Assembly (NCBI GenBank): GCA_012965445.1
Contig: DTSJ01000208.1
Location: forward strand, 1 to 11,491
Direction: 5' to 3'
DNA length: 11,491 nt
DNA from: Candidatus Hydrogenedentota bacterium
Lineage (GTDB): Bacteria; Hydrogenedentota; Hydrogenedentia; Hydrogenedentiales; GCA-2746185
The translations under genes were made by a program, and so were the position numbers. The stretch's first letter is position 1. Each line of letters starts with the position of its first letter. The notes under the pieces were generated by a model. That model saw nothing but the letters and a program-made list of their open reading frames with translations. It was not told the origin of the DNA and made no database searches. Below are positions 1-7,056 of this stretch, piece after piece.

Positions 1-30
1 CCCCATAGAACGAAACGTTGTCAATTTCAT
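1..30 (-). CDS. possible 5' end of an unidentified gene running off the left edge
   Basis: An ATG at 28-30 on the minus strand is preceded by GGAGA at a 5-nt distance. It opens a frame (M-K-L-T-T-F-R-S-M-G) with no stop before the window edge. Only ten codons are visible, so no function can be assigned. It lies downstream of the decayed YfiT remnant on the same strand. The call rests only on the ribosome-binding-site-like sequence and start codon. Confidence 0.3.
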   Translation of the reverse strand, partial: MKLTTFRSMG

Positions 31-213
31 AGCTGTCTCCACACATGGTTTTTATCTATGCCAAACTCAACTGCTTCGGGTTCGTCCGCAACTCAAATAC
101 GAATAAACGCCCCCTAACTGAGTCGGATGGTAACAAATACACACCCTTACTTCAACACAAACTACCCCCTATATCCACAGTGACAGCCGAAAGTTGCCAG
201 AATTTTCACTTTA

Positions 214-406
214 CTAACCCTCCCGCTCCCGCGTCATCAGAATATGTGCGACATGATGTCTTCCATGCCATGCGTACAAACCAATATTCGCATCCAGCCG
301 AATCTCTCCCAACTCAGCATGACGCATCGATCCACTCCTCGATCTCATCAGATGACACAGAAGTCGGCCACTCAAATTCACCTATTGGATACCGTAAATC
401 CATCAT
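214..406 (-). pseudogene. YfiT-like DinB-superfamily putative metal-dependent hydrolase, internally deleted remnant
   Basis: On the minus strand, ATG-ATG at 401-406 (GGAG 7 nt upstream) starts a peptide beginning M-D-L-R-Y-P-I-G-E-F-E-W and reading on to E-E-W-I-D-A, the recognisable N-terminus of YfiT/DinB-type proteins. At about 319-325 the frame changes and the text becomes H-A-E-L-G-E-I-R-L-D-A-N-I-G-L-Y-A-W-H-G, then R-H-H-V-A-H-I, which is the family C-terminus with its metal-binding HGxHH-type motif. It ends at a TAG (214-216). The roughly 100 central residues normally between these parts, including the first metal-ligand histidine, are absent. N- and C-termini therefore survive on either side of one internal deletion that also breaks frame. 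YfiT relatives include bacillithiol transferases and uncharacterised DinB hydrolases. The family assignment is from memory of conserved motifs, but two independent ends agree. Confidence 0.75.
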
Positions 407-527
407 ACACATGCTCCAAAACGACTAATTAGATGAAATCATGCACATTCGGAAAATATCTGTCACAATTCCAGTAACCCAAAAGCCACTGTTGTACGAG
501 AATCTTGACACTTCGGAACGGAAATTC

Positions 528-938
528 ATGAAAAGGGGACGAAAAAACCAGCATTCTCTTCTCGCTGTAGTTGCATCTGTACTCGTTTTCACTGGCTCAG
601 GGCTCCTCGGACGATGGAGTAAGCCCGAAATTTCCGTTTACGACAACTGGCCCGTATCCGGCGAGGGATACTTGATGAGTATCAGCAACGATGTCGAGCT
701 GCCTGAGGCAGTGCCAAATTGGCTGCCGACTGCAACAGCAAAACGAATACAGGATCTCGACGATATTGTACCTGATACCTTTCGGGCTGCCGCTCTGGAT
801 TTTCTCGATACGCCGTTTCCACAACTGCCAGACCGGGGACAACGCCCACAATCGACAGAGAATCACTGCGGCTTTCTAGTACGTTCACCCGAACCCAATC
901 AGATCTGGCTACACCACGGTCCAGACCACTGCCCTTGA
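528..938 (+). CDS. hypothetical protein with an N-terminal membrane anchor
   Basis: This 136-residue frame starts M-K-R-G-R-K-N and then has one hydrophobic segment at about residues 10-26 (L-L-A-V-V-A-S-V-L-V-F), i.e. a positively charged N-terminus followed by an uncleaved anchor or signal peptide. The rest is hydrophilic and proline-rich, with an acidic central part. I chose the ATG at 528 over the in-frame ATG at 441 because GGAACGGA lies just upstream and the anchor then sits at the N-terminus; the longer form would put 29 odd residues first. I recognise no domain. The end (cysteine, histidine and proline rich, stop TGA at 936) looks atypical, so the gene could be truncated or frameshifted. 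No close neighbour shares its strand. Confidence 0.45.
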   Translation: MKRGRKNQHSLLAVVASVLVFTGSGLLGRWSKPEISVYDNWPVSGEGYLMSISNDVELPEAVPNWLPTATAKRIQDLDDIVPDTFRAAALDFLDTPFPQLPDRGQRPQSTENHCGFLVRSPEPNQIWLHHGPDHCP

Positions 939-990
939 CCCAGTTTGTGTCATCTACAGAAAATCCCTACCTCAAAACCGACTGATAACG

Positions 991-1212
991 CTAGTACTCA
1001 CTCCCCGGAACTATCCCCGCAGCAAGTCGCGTCTCGAAAGCATCATAAATCTCATATCGCTCAAATCCAGCCTCGCGCGCCTGTTCAATACACGCGTCTA
1101 CAATCTTCTCCTGATGCAGTTCACGTAGTATCTTGCTGAACGGACTATGCCACTGACGCGTATCCATCGTGGACAACACCGCAATTCCCCGTGTCGAGCC
1201 TTCATACTTCAT
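991..1212 (-). CDS. small hypothetical protein (73 aa)
   Basis: The protein starts M-K-Y-E-G-S-T-R-G-I and ends A-G-I-V-P-G-S-E-Y before a TAG stop. It is soluble, with a charged, probably helical middle (about residues 25-62: K-I-L-R-E-L-H-Q-E-K-I-V-D-A-C-I-E-Q-A-R-E) and no signal peptide or membrane segment. I do not recognise the family. There is no Shine-Dalgarno sequence before the ATG, but a good promoter ends only 6 nt upstream of it, so a leaderless transcript is likely and supports this start. The opposite-strand reading at 945-1139 is a shadow. It stands apart from the PHP gene upstream by 69 nt and has its own promoter. Confidence 0.55.
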   Translation of the reverse strand: MKYEGSTRGIAVLSTMDTRQWHSPFSKILRELHQEKIVDACIEQAREAGFERYEIYDAFETRLAAGIVPGSEY

Positions 1213-1218
1213 TACTAA

Positions 1219-1247
1219 AGTATAGCACGGAAACTAAATCGTGTACA
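1219..1247 (-). promoter_or_regulatory. sigma-70-type promoter for the 991-1212 gene, leaderless
   Basis: On the minus strand TGTACA (1242-1247) is followed after 17 nt by TATACT (1219-1224), then only TTAGTA before the ATG at 1212. With the usual 6-8 nt from the -10 box to the start site, transcription would begin at or beside the A of the ATG. The -35 matches 4 of 6 consensus bases and the -10 matches 5 of 6. Confidence 0.5.
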
Positions 1248-1281
1248 GTTAAGATGAAAAACGCTTGGTTTCAAACAGATT

Positions 1282-2646
1282 TTATCGAATATAGATAGGG
1301 TTCGCGTAAATCCATGACCGATCCTCGTCATCCACACTCAACCAGCCCTCAACGCGATATACACCCTTCTCAGTAACCGTATATTCGAAATCCGCCGTCG
1401 TCGCTTCCTCAACAACCTCCCCATTCCGAAGCACACGAACCTGACACTCAACTGGAAACGCTGCCTTCAGCACATATCCTTTCTCGAACTCTACCTCATC
1501 CCCCAAAATCGCCACCGTCTCTCCGTCTACAGACTCCAGCCAGGCCAAAAATCCCCGCGGATCACACATCCAGTCATGACTCACATAAGCATGACCCTCA
1601 GCGACCGACTCTCGAATCGCCGCCTCGTTCAATTTTGTCCCCAGAATATGAGTACTCACGTTGCCTATCGCAATCGGATAAGGATCAAGATCAAGTCTCG
1701 CCAGAATATCCCCGGCACCATGCCCCGCCATGATCTCCTTCAATCCAGGAAATGACTTCACTGGAAGTTCACGCATCTCATCATCGTCATCAATATTCGT
1801 GCCCACAATCGCCGTATCCGCGTCCTTCATTTTCAGAATCAGAACATTGTTATGATGACAATCATTCGCACCCACACCCGCCACGCGCCTCGTCAGCGTC
1901 TCGGCATCCCACTTCTCCATATACACGTGAGGATAATCATGCTGCGCCGCAAACAATTCGTCTGGATACTTCGCTCGAAGACCCTCCAGACGCTCGGCCT
2001 CGCCCGCCCTCGTCATCGCCATCACAAGAAACATCAAAATTTCCTCATCATCCATAGCATCAAAATGACGATTATAGATCTCCATCCCCGTCACACCATC
2101 AAGGTCCCAGTCAACCTTCTCCTCAACGTGCGACAAAAAAAGCATCCCCGTACCCGCATTCACCGCAGCAATCAGCTCTTCCTTAGGCCCCCTCATCGCA
2201 TCGAAAACACTCGCGTCAGGATGCACCAGAAAACCATTCGACTCAGACCCGGGAATGAACAGAACCCCGTTCTTCATACCCCGCCAGCCTTCCATAAAAT
2301 CCTTCGGCGGACGAAAATGATCACTCAAAAATACAACCTGCAACCCGGTCTTATGCGCCGCCTCCAGCAGCTCCTCAGGCGTTCCTCCCGTATGCGCGGA
2401 GTCCCCTGCATGTGCATGAAATATCGCCCGAAAATCCTTCAACCGCAAAGCGGTATGACGCTCATACATCTTCCCAATCGACCGACGCGAAGAATTATAC
2501 CGGACCGCATCAGCATGCGCCCCCGCCAAATGCGACTCCTCAATCCGAACAGGACTCGAATACTTCCGCCCCAGAGACTCGCCAGCAAAAGCCGACCCGA
2601 AACTACACAAGTATCCAACAACCCACAGTGTCAACAAAAAACGCAT
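1282..2646 (-). CDS. exported PHP-domain protein (putative metal-dependent phosphoesterase-like)
   Basis: This 454-residue protein begins with a signal peptide (M-R-F-L-L-T-L-W-V-V, likely cleavage after A-F-A at residue 21). The PHP (polymerase and histidinol phosphatase) fold follows, with ordered metal-ligand motifs: H-A-H at residues 77-79, S-D-H at 108-110, G-S-E at 133-135, L-S-H at 171-173, and N-D-C-H at 261-264. The C-terminal ~100 residues look like a beta-sandwich (S-V-D-G-E-T-V-A-I-L-G-D-E, then strands up to Y-I-R). PHP proteins are usually phosphoesterases using two or three metals; the substrate here is unknown, and export suggests a periplasmic or outer-surface target. The start is the ATG at 2646, with AAGGAAATAGGA directly upstream; an in-frame upstream ATG at 2703 would bury the signal peptide. 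No close co-directional partner. Confidence 0.85.
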   Translation of the reverse strand: MRFLLTLWVVGYLCSFGSAFAGESLGRKYSSPVRIEESHLAGAHADAVRYNSSRRSIGKMYERHTALRLKDFRAIFHAHAGDSAHTGGTPEELLEAAHKTGLQVVFLSDHFRPPKDFMEGWRGMKNGVLFIPGSESNGFLVHPDASVFDAMRGPKEELIAAVNAGTGMLFLSHVEEKVDWDLDGVTGMEIYNRHFDAMDDEEILMFLVMAMTRAGEAERLEGLRAKYPDELFAAQHDYPHVYMEKWDAETLTRRVAGVGANDCHHNNVLILKMKDADTAIVGTNIDDDDEMRELPVKSFPGLKEIMAGHGAGDILARLDLDPYPIAIGNVSTHILGTKLNEAAIRESVAEGHAYVSHDWMCDPRGFLAWLESVDGETVAILGDEVEFEKGYVLKAAFPVECQVRVLRNGEVVEEATTADFEYTVTEKGVYRVEGWLSVDDEDRSWIYANPIYIR

Positions 2647-2715
2647 TCCTATTTCCTTTAGCTTACCCACAACCAATTCAATACGCGCCGAAGTATAATA
2701 CATACGCCTTCCAAT

Positions 2716-2826
2716 TTAGAAAGATAAGCTCACACTCACATCCGCATCGCCACCAACGCTCAGCTGAGTTGATGTGATACCGCCATCATCAAAATTCGGC
2801 TCCAATACATCGAATCGAACATACAC
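2716..2826 (-). pseudogene. possible C-terminal remnant of an outer-membrane or secreted beta-rich protein
   Basis: Directly after an in-frame stop, a 36-codon minus-strand stretch reads V-Y-V-R-F-D-V-L-E-P, then a D-D-G-G-rich turn, and ends G-G-D-A-D-V-S-V-S-L-S-F before TAA. Alternating hydrophobic residues and a final phenylalanine are the pattern of the last beta strand of outer-membrane barrel proteins. No start codon with a ribosome-binding site and no upstream coding text in the same frame is visible, so this would be a leftover tail. It could be chance. Confidence 0.25.
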
Positions 2827-3202
2827 TCAGCCAAGAATCGCGTCCGCCACTCTATGAACGGAGCATTAATCTCAATGGGAGTGCGTAACCCCGCCCTCCA
2901 GAAAAAAGCCATCGCGGCGGCAAAACGAATAGGCAAAGTGAAGTCGATCATGGTCAGACCAGCTGTAAAACTCCCGACGCAATAGCCTAGATAAAGAAGA
3001 CGGTCGCCCACAGAAAAGCACGTAAGTCAGTCTGAAAACTGTCAACAATTTACTTTTACAAACAGTTACATATCAATAACTTACAATCCCAACCCTCTCG
3101 TTTCTCATAACCACTGAATCCACCTAATATACCCACCCTAATCCCATACCGTTTCACCTGAAACACTGTCTTGAGGTCATATTTCCTCTTCACAAATATG
3201 TG

Positions 3203-3221
3203 TTCATCCGTATTCATCCGT
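3203..3221. repeat. two tandem copies of TTCATCCGT, period 10
   Basis: TTCATCCGT occurs at 3203-3211 and 3213-3221, separated by one A. Read on the minus strand it is ACGGATGAA repeated. Similar short repeats are scattered between genes in many environmental genomes; whether this one is dispersed cannot be judged from one window. Confidence 0.4.
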
Positions 3222-3323
3222 GACTAATTCCATTTCGAGTGCAACACCCGCGTTAAGTATATAGGGACTACTTCGTGCAGACCTTTTACCCGCAGCGCCT
3301 TATCCCCGTCAATCCATTTAGGC

Positions 3324-3329
3324 TATAAT
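3324..3329 (+). promoter_or_regulatory. -10 element upstream of the PQQ-like lipoprotein gene
   Basis: A perfect TATAAT lies 29 nt before the ATG at 3359. The matching -35 is poor (TTATCC, 18 nt upstream, 3 of 6 matches). Transcription would start near 3336, giving a leader of about 23 nt. Only a weak ribosome-binding site (AGAAAGAAC) precedes the ATG. Confidence 0.45.
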
Positions 3330-3358
3330 GCCCCGATCGCAACATCAGAAAGAACGAA

Positions 3359-4699
3359 ATGAGCCGAATAACCCACATTTCACATCGATTCCTCGCCATA
3401 ATTTTGCTCATATCCACCCTGTCCTGCGCCCAAAATAACCCCGAATCAACCCCGAATACATCATCCCCCAAAGACGACTCTCCGAAACCAGCAAAGCATA
3501 CCTTCAGCAACCCACAGGACTGGCCAAAATTCCTCGGCCCAAACTCCAACGCCACCTCCCAAGAGCTGGGAATCCTCACCGAATGGCCCCGTGAAGGCCC
3601 GCCCTTATTATGGTCCCGCCCAATCGGAGAATCCTACGGTGCTCCCGTAATTTCAAAAGGCAGGCTGGTCCTGTTCCACCGCATCGGCGACCATGAAGTC
3701 ATCGAATGCGTCGATGCCCTGAACGGCTCAAGGGTCCACTGGCAGCACGGCTACCCCACCGACTACGTCGATCGCTACGGATACAACGGCGGCCCCCGAT
3801 CATCACCGACAATCGACGGTGACCGTGTATACACCTTCGGCGCACAAGGCGTCCTCACCTGCCTCGATTTTGAAACCGGAAAGCTACTGTGGCAGCGGCA
3901 AGTGAACGAAGAATTCGAAGTTCCCCCGGGATTTTTCGGCGTCGGGTCGGCGCCTGTCATTGAAGATGACCTCATCCTTCTAAACCTCGGCGGGCCCGAC
4001 GGAGCAGGCGTCGTTGCCTTAGACAAAAGCTCCGGCAAAACCGTCTGGACGGCGAGTGACGACGAAGCAAGCTATTCCACGCCCATCGTTGCAACCGTCC
4101 GCGGAGAACGACTCGCAATCTTCCATACCGCCGACGGACTCCTCGTACTCGAAGCCAAAAGAGGAAAAATCCGCTATCGATATCCCTTCCGATCAAGAAT
4201 ACGCGAATCCGCCATTGCCGCAACACCCATACTCATTGACGACACCGTATTCCTTTCAGCCACATACAAAATCGGCGCAGTCGCACTCCAATTGGCCCCG
4301 GACGGACTCAAAGAAGTCTGGAAAGATCCAGAAGCGATGCAGAACCACTGGGCCATCAGCGTATTCAAAGACGGCTATCTATACGGCATGGACGGGCGCC
4401 ACGAAAGCGGCGCAAACTTCCGCTGCATAGATTTCGCGACAGGTAAAGTCATCTGGAGTACGCGCGCAAAAATAGGCCGCGCATCATTCATCATGGCAGA
4501 CGGACATCTCATAGCCCTTGGCGAACGCGGCCACCTCGTCCTCATCGAAGTCAGCCCCGAACGCTACATCGAAAAAGAACGCGTACAAATCCTCAACTAT
4601 CCGGCATGGACTCCCCCCGTACTCGCCCAAGGCCGCCTATACCTCAGAAACGAACGCCAACTCATCTGCCTAGACCTCAGAAACGAGCCGTCCCCATAG
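3359..4699 (+). CDS. PQQ-binding-like beta-propeller repeat lipoprotein
   Basis: This 446-residue protein starts with a lipoprotein-type signal: hydrophobic stretch at residues 11-22, then T-L-S-C with Cys23. A low-complexity linker and D-W-P-K-F-L-G-P (about residue 51) follow, the hallmark start of this exported family. The body is a beta-propeller whose blades end in G-K-x-x-W signatures (G-K-L-L-W-Q, G-K-T-V-W-T, G-K-V-I-W-S), giving the usual six to eight PQQ-like repeats. Despite the name, members of this group generally do not carry PQQ; they are thought to act as scaffolds or polymer-binding surface proteins, so no enzymatic role is claimed. It stands alone on the plus strand and is a paralogue of the protein at 9545-10858 (shared D-x-A-S-Y-S-x-P-I and layout). 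Its C-ending codons follow the strand bias of the region. Confidence 0.87.
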   Translation: MSRITHISHRFLAIILLISTLSCAQNNPESTPNTSSPKDDSPKPAKHTFSNPQDWPKFLGPNSNATSQELGILTEWPREGPPLLWSRPIGESYGAPVISKGRLVLFHRIGDHEVIECVDALNGSRVHWQHGYPTDYVDRYGYNGGPRSSPTIDGDRVYTFGAQGVLTCLDFETGKLLWQRQVNEEFEVPPGFFGVGSAPVIEDDLILLNLGGPDGAGVVALDKSSGKTVWTASDDEASYSTPIVATVRGERLAIFHTADGLLVLEAKRGKIRYRYPFRSRIRESAIAATPILIDDTVFLSATYKIGAVALQLAPDGLKEVWKDPEAMQNHWAISVFKDGYLYGMDGRHESGANFRCIDFATGKVIWSTRAKIGRASFIMADGHLIALGERGHLVLIEVSPERYIEKERVQILNYPAWTPPVLAQGRLYLRNERQLICLDLRNEPSP

Positions 4700-4723
4700 C
4701 GCGCTAAAAAGAATTCGGAATAC

Positions 4724-5710
4724 TCAGCCTTCCATCGGATACTTCAAACCCCAGTCCGCACGTATCCAGTCCATAATTTTCATGACCTCAAGTGTAGTCG
4801 CATGAGTCATAAGAGGACTTTCCAGGAGTCCCTCGTGAAAGCAACGCTGAGCCTCCCGCGCCTCATACTCGTATCCATTACAGTCCAAAGGCAGCTCAAC
4901 AGTCTGCGGCTTCTGATCATTCAGCGTCAACGAAACACGCGAAGCATTCCAGAACGTGTCATGAAGCGTAATCATCCCCTCCGTGCCCATGATAGTCCCG
5001 TCCAGCGGAGTCTTCGTCCGCACCGCACTCCCCAAAAGCGCAACCCCGCCGCCCTCATACCCAAACAGTATAGCAGCCTGCTCATCAACCCCATTGTGAC
5101 CAAGATACGGAATACTCTCAATCCTGTCCGGTGCCCTTCCAAACGCCAAATGGGCCAGAGTAATCGGATATATCCCAACATCCAGCAAACTTCCACCGCC
5201 CGCCGCCGGGTCAAACAGGCGCCCCTCCACCTCATCAACCCGAAACCCAAAGCTCGCCTGCACCATCCGCGCATCCCCGATAGCCCCCTCCCGAATCCAG
5301 CGCATCGCCTGCTGTACCGCAGGAATATACCGCATCCACATCGCCTCCATCAGAAACACTCCGGCCTTCGAAGCAGCTGCGGTCACTTCCTCAGCTTCAC
5401 CGCGATTGATCGTGAACGGTTTCTCGCAAAGCACCCCTTTACCCGCTTCGAAACAAAGTATCGCGTTTTCTTTGTGGCAATCGTGCGGAGTAGAAATGTA
5501 AACCAGGTCGATATCCGGATCAGCAGCCAACCTCTCATACGAATCATATCGTCTCGCTACACCGAACCTGTCTCCGAAAGCGTCCGCAGATTCCTGTGCT
5601 CGCGATCCAACCCCCGCAAGCTCTGCGTCATCCATAGAGTTCAAAGCGGTCGCAAACTTGCTCGCAATATTTCCCGTTCCCAGTATTCCCCATAGAGTCT
5701 TCACAGCCAT
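4724..5710 (-). CDS. Gfo/Idh/MocA family NAD(P)-dependent oxidoreductase
   Basis: This 328-residue cytoplasmic protein has the typical two-domain plan. The N-terminal Rossmann fold contains G-I-L-G-T-G-N-I-A (residues 8-16), the strand L-V-Y-I-S-T-P (69-75), and the C-E-K-P motif (95-98) whose lysine contributes to catalysis. The C-terminal dimer/substrate domain carries G-G-G-S-L-L-D-V-G-I-Y-P (171-182) with the family's conserved aspartate. It most resembles the dihydrodiol dehydrogenase/xylose dehydrogenase/anhydrofructose reductase branch, which oxidises or reduces sugars and polyols; the substrate is not determinable. I chose the ATG at 5710, with GAAAGTG about 9 nt upstream, over an in-frame TTG at 5740. 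It is the last gene of a minus-strand operon, 42 nt after the small membrane protein, and ends with TGA. Confidence 0.9.
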   Translation of the reverse strand: MAVKTLWGILGTGNIASKFATALNSMDDAELAGVGSRAQESADAFGDRFGVARRYDSYERLAADPDIDLVYISTPHDCHKENAILCFEAGKGVLCEKPFTINRGEAEEVTAAASKAGVFLMEAMWMRYIPAVQQAMRWIREGAIGDARMVQASFGFRVDEVEGRLFDPAAGGGSLLDVGIYPITLAHLAFGRAPDRIESIPYLGHNGVDEQAAILFGYEGGGVALLGSAVRTKTPLDGTIMGTEGMITLHDTFWNASRVSLTLNDQKPQTVELPLDCNGYEYEAREAQRCFHEGLLESPLMTHATTLEVMKIMDWIRADWGLKYPMEG

Positions 5711-5752
5711 GTATAGATCACTTTCTGTTTGAAAATCCAAAAACGGTTCAAC

Positions 5753-6070
5753 TCAGGTCAACGCCATCCAAGCTACCGACACAGCGACCAGAATAAGCAT
5801 CACGATAACCCGCGGTTTCAGTTTTACTCTCCGCAGATTGAATACCACCCGACGTCCCCGTTTAACATCCAGCCCAGCGGCAATAATACACACAACAAAA
5901 AACCACGCCAACGTAAGCATCATGAGCGGACGAAAATCAGGCTTGATCAATCCAATCAAACCAATCGGCGCCCCACCCAGAACGAATCGAACCAGAAAAC
6001 CCTGCACAAACACCGTCTGCTTCGTGACATCGCCCGTAGCTTCCTCTTCGGGCTCGCTCTCATTACTCAT
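5753..6070 (-). CDS. small integral membrane protein of unknown function (105 aa)
   Basis: An acidic N-terminus (M-S-N-E-S-E-P-E-E-E) is followed by hydrophobic segments at about residues 25-42, 48-67 and 87-103, with a basic K-R-G-R-R..R-R-V-K-L-K loop between the last two. By the positive-inside rule that loop is cytoplasmic. The ATG at 6070 overlaps the end of the transporter gene by 8 nt (ATGAGTAA), so translation is probably coupled; the purine-rich GGGGAGCGAGGG upstream can serve as ribosome-binding site. An upstream extension to 6178 in this frame is only antisense-like text inside the transporter gene. I recognise no family. Its place between a transporter and an oxidoreductase does not settle its role. 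Confidence 0.7.
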   Translation of the reverse strand: MSNESEPEEEATGDVTKQTVFVQGFLVRFVLGGAPIGLIGLIKPDFRPLMMLTLAWFFVVCIIAAGLDVKRGRRVVFNLRRVKLKPRVIVMLILVAVSVAWMALT

Positions 6071-6836
6071 CTCGCAACCCTCGCTCCCCGTCTGCTGCAT
6101 CGGACTCATCAGACCAGTCCTTCTCACCAAGCTTCCAGTTCCGCGCCCAGTATATGAAAGGAGTATCAATCGCAGCAATGATCACCTTGAATAAATACTT
6201 TGCCAGCGCAAGTTCTAAGGCAACTTTGAAACCGTATATTCCCCACCAGACGACCGTAGAATACAGTGCCGTATCCACAAGCTGCGAAGTCATGGTGGAA
6301 GCATTGTTGCGCAGCCACAACATCCGCCCCCCAGTCTTCTCCTTAATAAAATGAAACGTCCATACATCAAGCCGCTGACTGATCAGATATGCAAACAGCG
6401 AACCAAACACGAACCGAGGCGTAAACCCGAACAAAAATTCAAGTGACTCATGTGCCGACTCGGCATACTCCAAATCGGCAGGAAGAAACAGAAGACTGAT
6501 CGACATCATCGTAATCACAATCAGGCTCGTAAAGAATCCAATCATCACCGCCCGATTCGCCTCGCGTTTCCCATAACGCTCGCTCAAGATATCCGTCGCA
6601 AAATAGATCCCCGAATAGATGATCATCCCCAAACTCGTCTGCATCCCGAAAATAGTCGTCAGCTTCGGCCCCTGCAGATTGCTGAGCATAATATTCAGAA
6701 CGATCACCGCGTACAGACCTGTCTTCCCGTACAGACGATAAAGCAGCAGCGTCAATCCAAGATCAAGACCGATCGTCACCACCCACAAACTGTTTTGATG
6801 TAGCCTGAAAAACTCAGCTATGAATTCCGGTATCAA
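6063..6836 (-). CDS. queuosine precursor transporter, YhhQ/VUT family
   Basis: This 257-residue polytopic membrane protein has about six to seven hydrophobic helices (roughly residues 17-33, 41-55, 66-82, 96-118, 142-155, 184-201, 206-228). Two signature stretches identify the family: T-D-I-L-S-E-R-Y-G-K (81-90) after helix three and R-N-N-A-S-T-M-T-S-Q-L-V-D-T (176-189). E. coli YhhQ, about 220 residues, imports preQ0/preQ1 for queuosine tRNA modification; the same role is inferred here. I place the start at TTG 6836, because CAGGAAAGAG lies 4-10 nt upstream and no ATG fits; the frame is open 190 codons further upstream but that text is arginine/serine/glycine noise. It has an acidic, charged tail of about 20 residues and is the first gene of the operon. 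I saw no preQ1 riboswitch in the 220 nt before it. Confidence 0.85.
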   Translation of the reverse strand: MIPEFIAEFFRLHQNSLWVVTIGLDLGLTLLLYRLYGKTGLYAVIVLNIMLSNLQGPKLTTIFGMQTSLGMIIYSGIYFATDILSERYGKREANRAVMIGFFTSLIVITMMSISLLFLPADLEYAESAHESLEFLFGFTPRFVFGSLFAYLISQRLDVWTFHFIKEKTGGRMLWLRNNASTMTSQLVDTALYSTVVWWGIYGFKVALELALAKYLFKVIIAAIDTPFIYWARNWKLGEKDWSDESDAADGERGLRDE

Positions 6837-7004
6837 AATACTCTTTCCTGTCGCGTTGTTGCGAGGAACACAGTGCCAGTGTAAAGAAGTCGCCGGCGGA
6901 GTTCCAGCCAATGATAATCGTAGACCGAGATCTATTCCAGACACGGGGCGTCCGAACCTGCCACAGATCAATTTCCGCACGCTCGAATCCGATTTCAGTA
7001 CGTG

Positions 7005-7013
7005 TGGTATACT
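7005..7013 (+). promoter_or_regulatory. extended -10 promoter of the secreted-protein/selenoprotein unit
   Basis: TGG-TATACT (7005-7013) matches an extended -10 (TGn plus a 5-of-6 hexamer), 43 nt before the ATG at 7057. No good -35 is present 16-18 nt upstream, which extended -10 promoters tolerate. It would drive the two plus-strand genes that follow. Confidence 0.4.
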
Positions 7014-7056
7014 TCGATCAGCGTACAAACTGGTCAAGAAATTAACGAGGTAAATC

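Larger units (their letters stand above)
2647..3358. other. gene-poor interval between two divergent genes
   Basis: No convincing intact gene is seen. The left part (2716-2826, minus) may hold the last codons of a decayed beta-protein, listed separately. An open frame at 2760-3011 (minus) has no ribosome-binding site and an unlikely composition. From 3040 to 3250 the sequence is AT-rich. It contains an imperfect inverted repeat GTTA..TAAC around 3064-3083 and two adjacent copies of TTCATCCGT (3203-3211 and 3213-3221). The right end carries the promoter of the next gene. Confidence 0.5.

Noticed and set aside
45..428. 127-residue plus-strand open frame
   Set aside because: It is antisense to the YfiT-like remnant, which has recognisable family motifs on the minus strand; the plus-strand text is Ser/Pro/His-rich shadow sequence without a ribosome-binding site.
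2760..3011. 83-residue minus-strand open frame starting at GTG
   Set aside because: No ribosome-binding site, no recognisable motif and an odd composition; the end overlaps a better-looking beta-type ending in another frame.
4802..5695. 297-residue plus-strand open frame
   Set aside because: Arg/Pro/His-rich shadow of the Gfo/Idh/MocA gene, which carries all family motifs on the opposite strand.
6837..7056. preQ1 riboswitch before the queuosine-precursor transporter
   Set aside because: I found no preQ1-I-like hairpin with an A-rich tail or other recognisable class in the leader; only an imperfect CACTGGCACTGTG palindrome is present.
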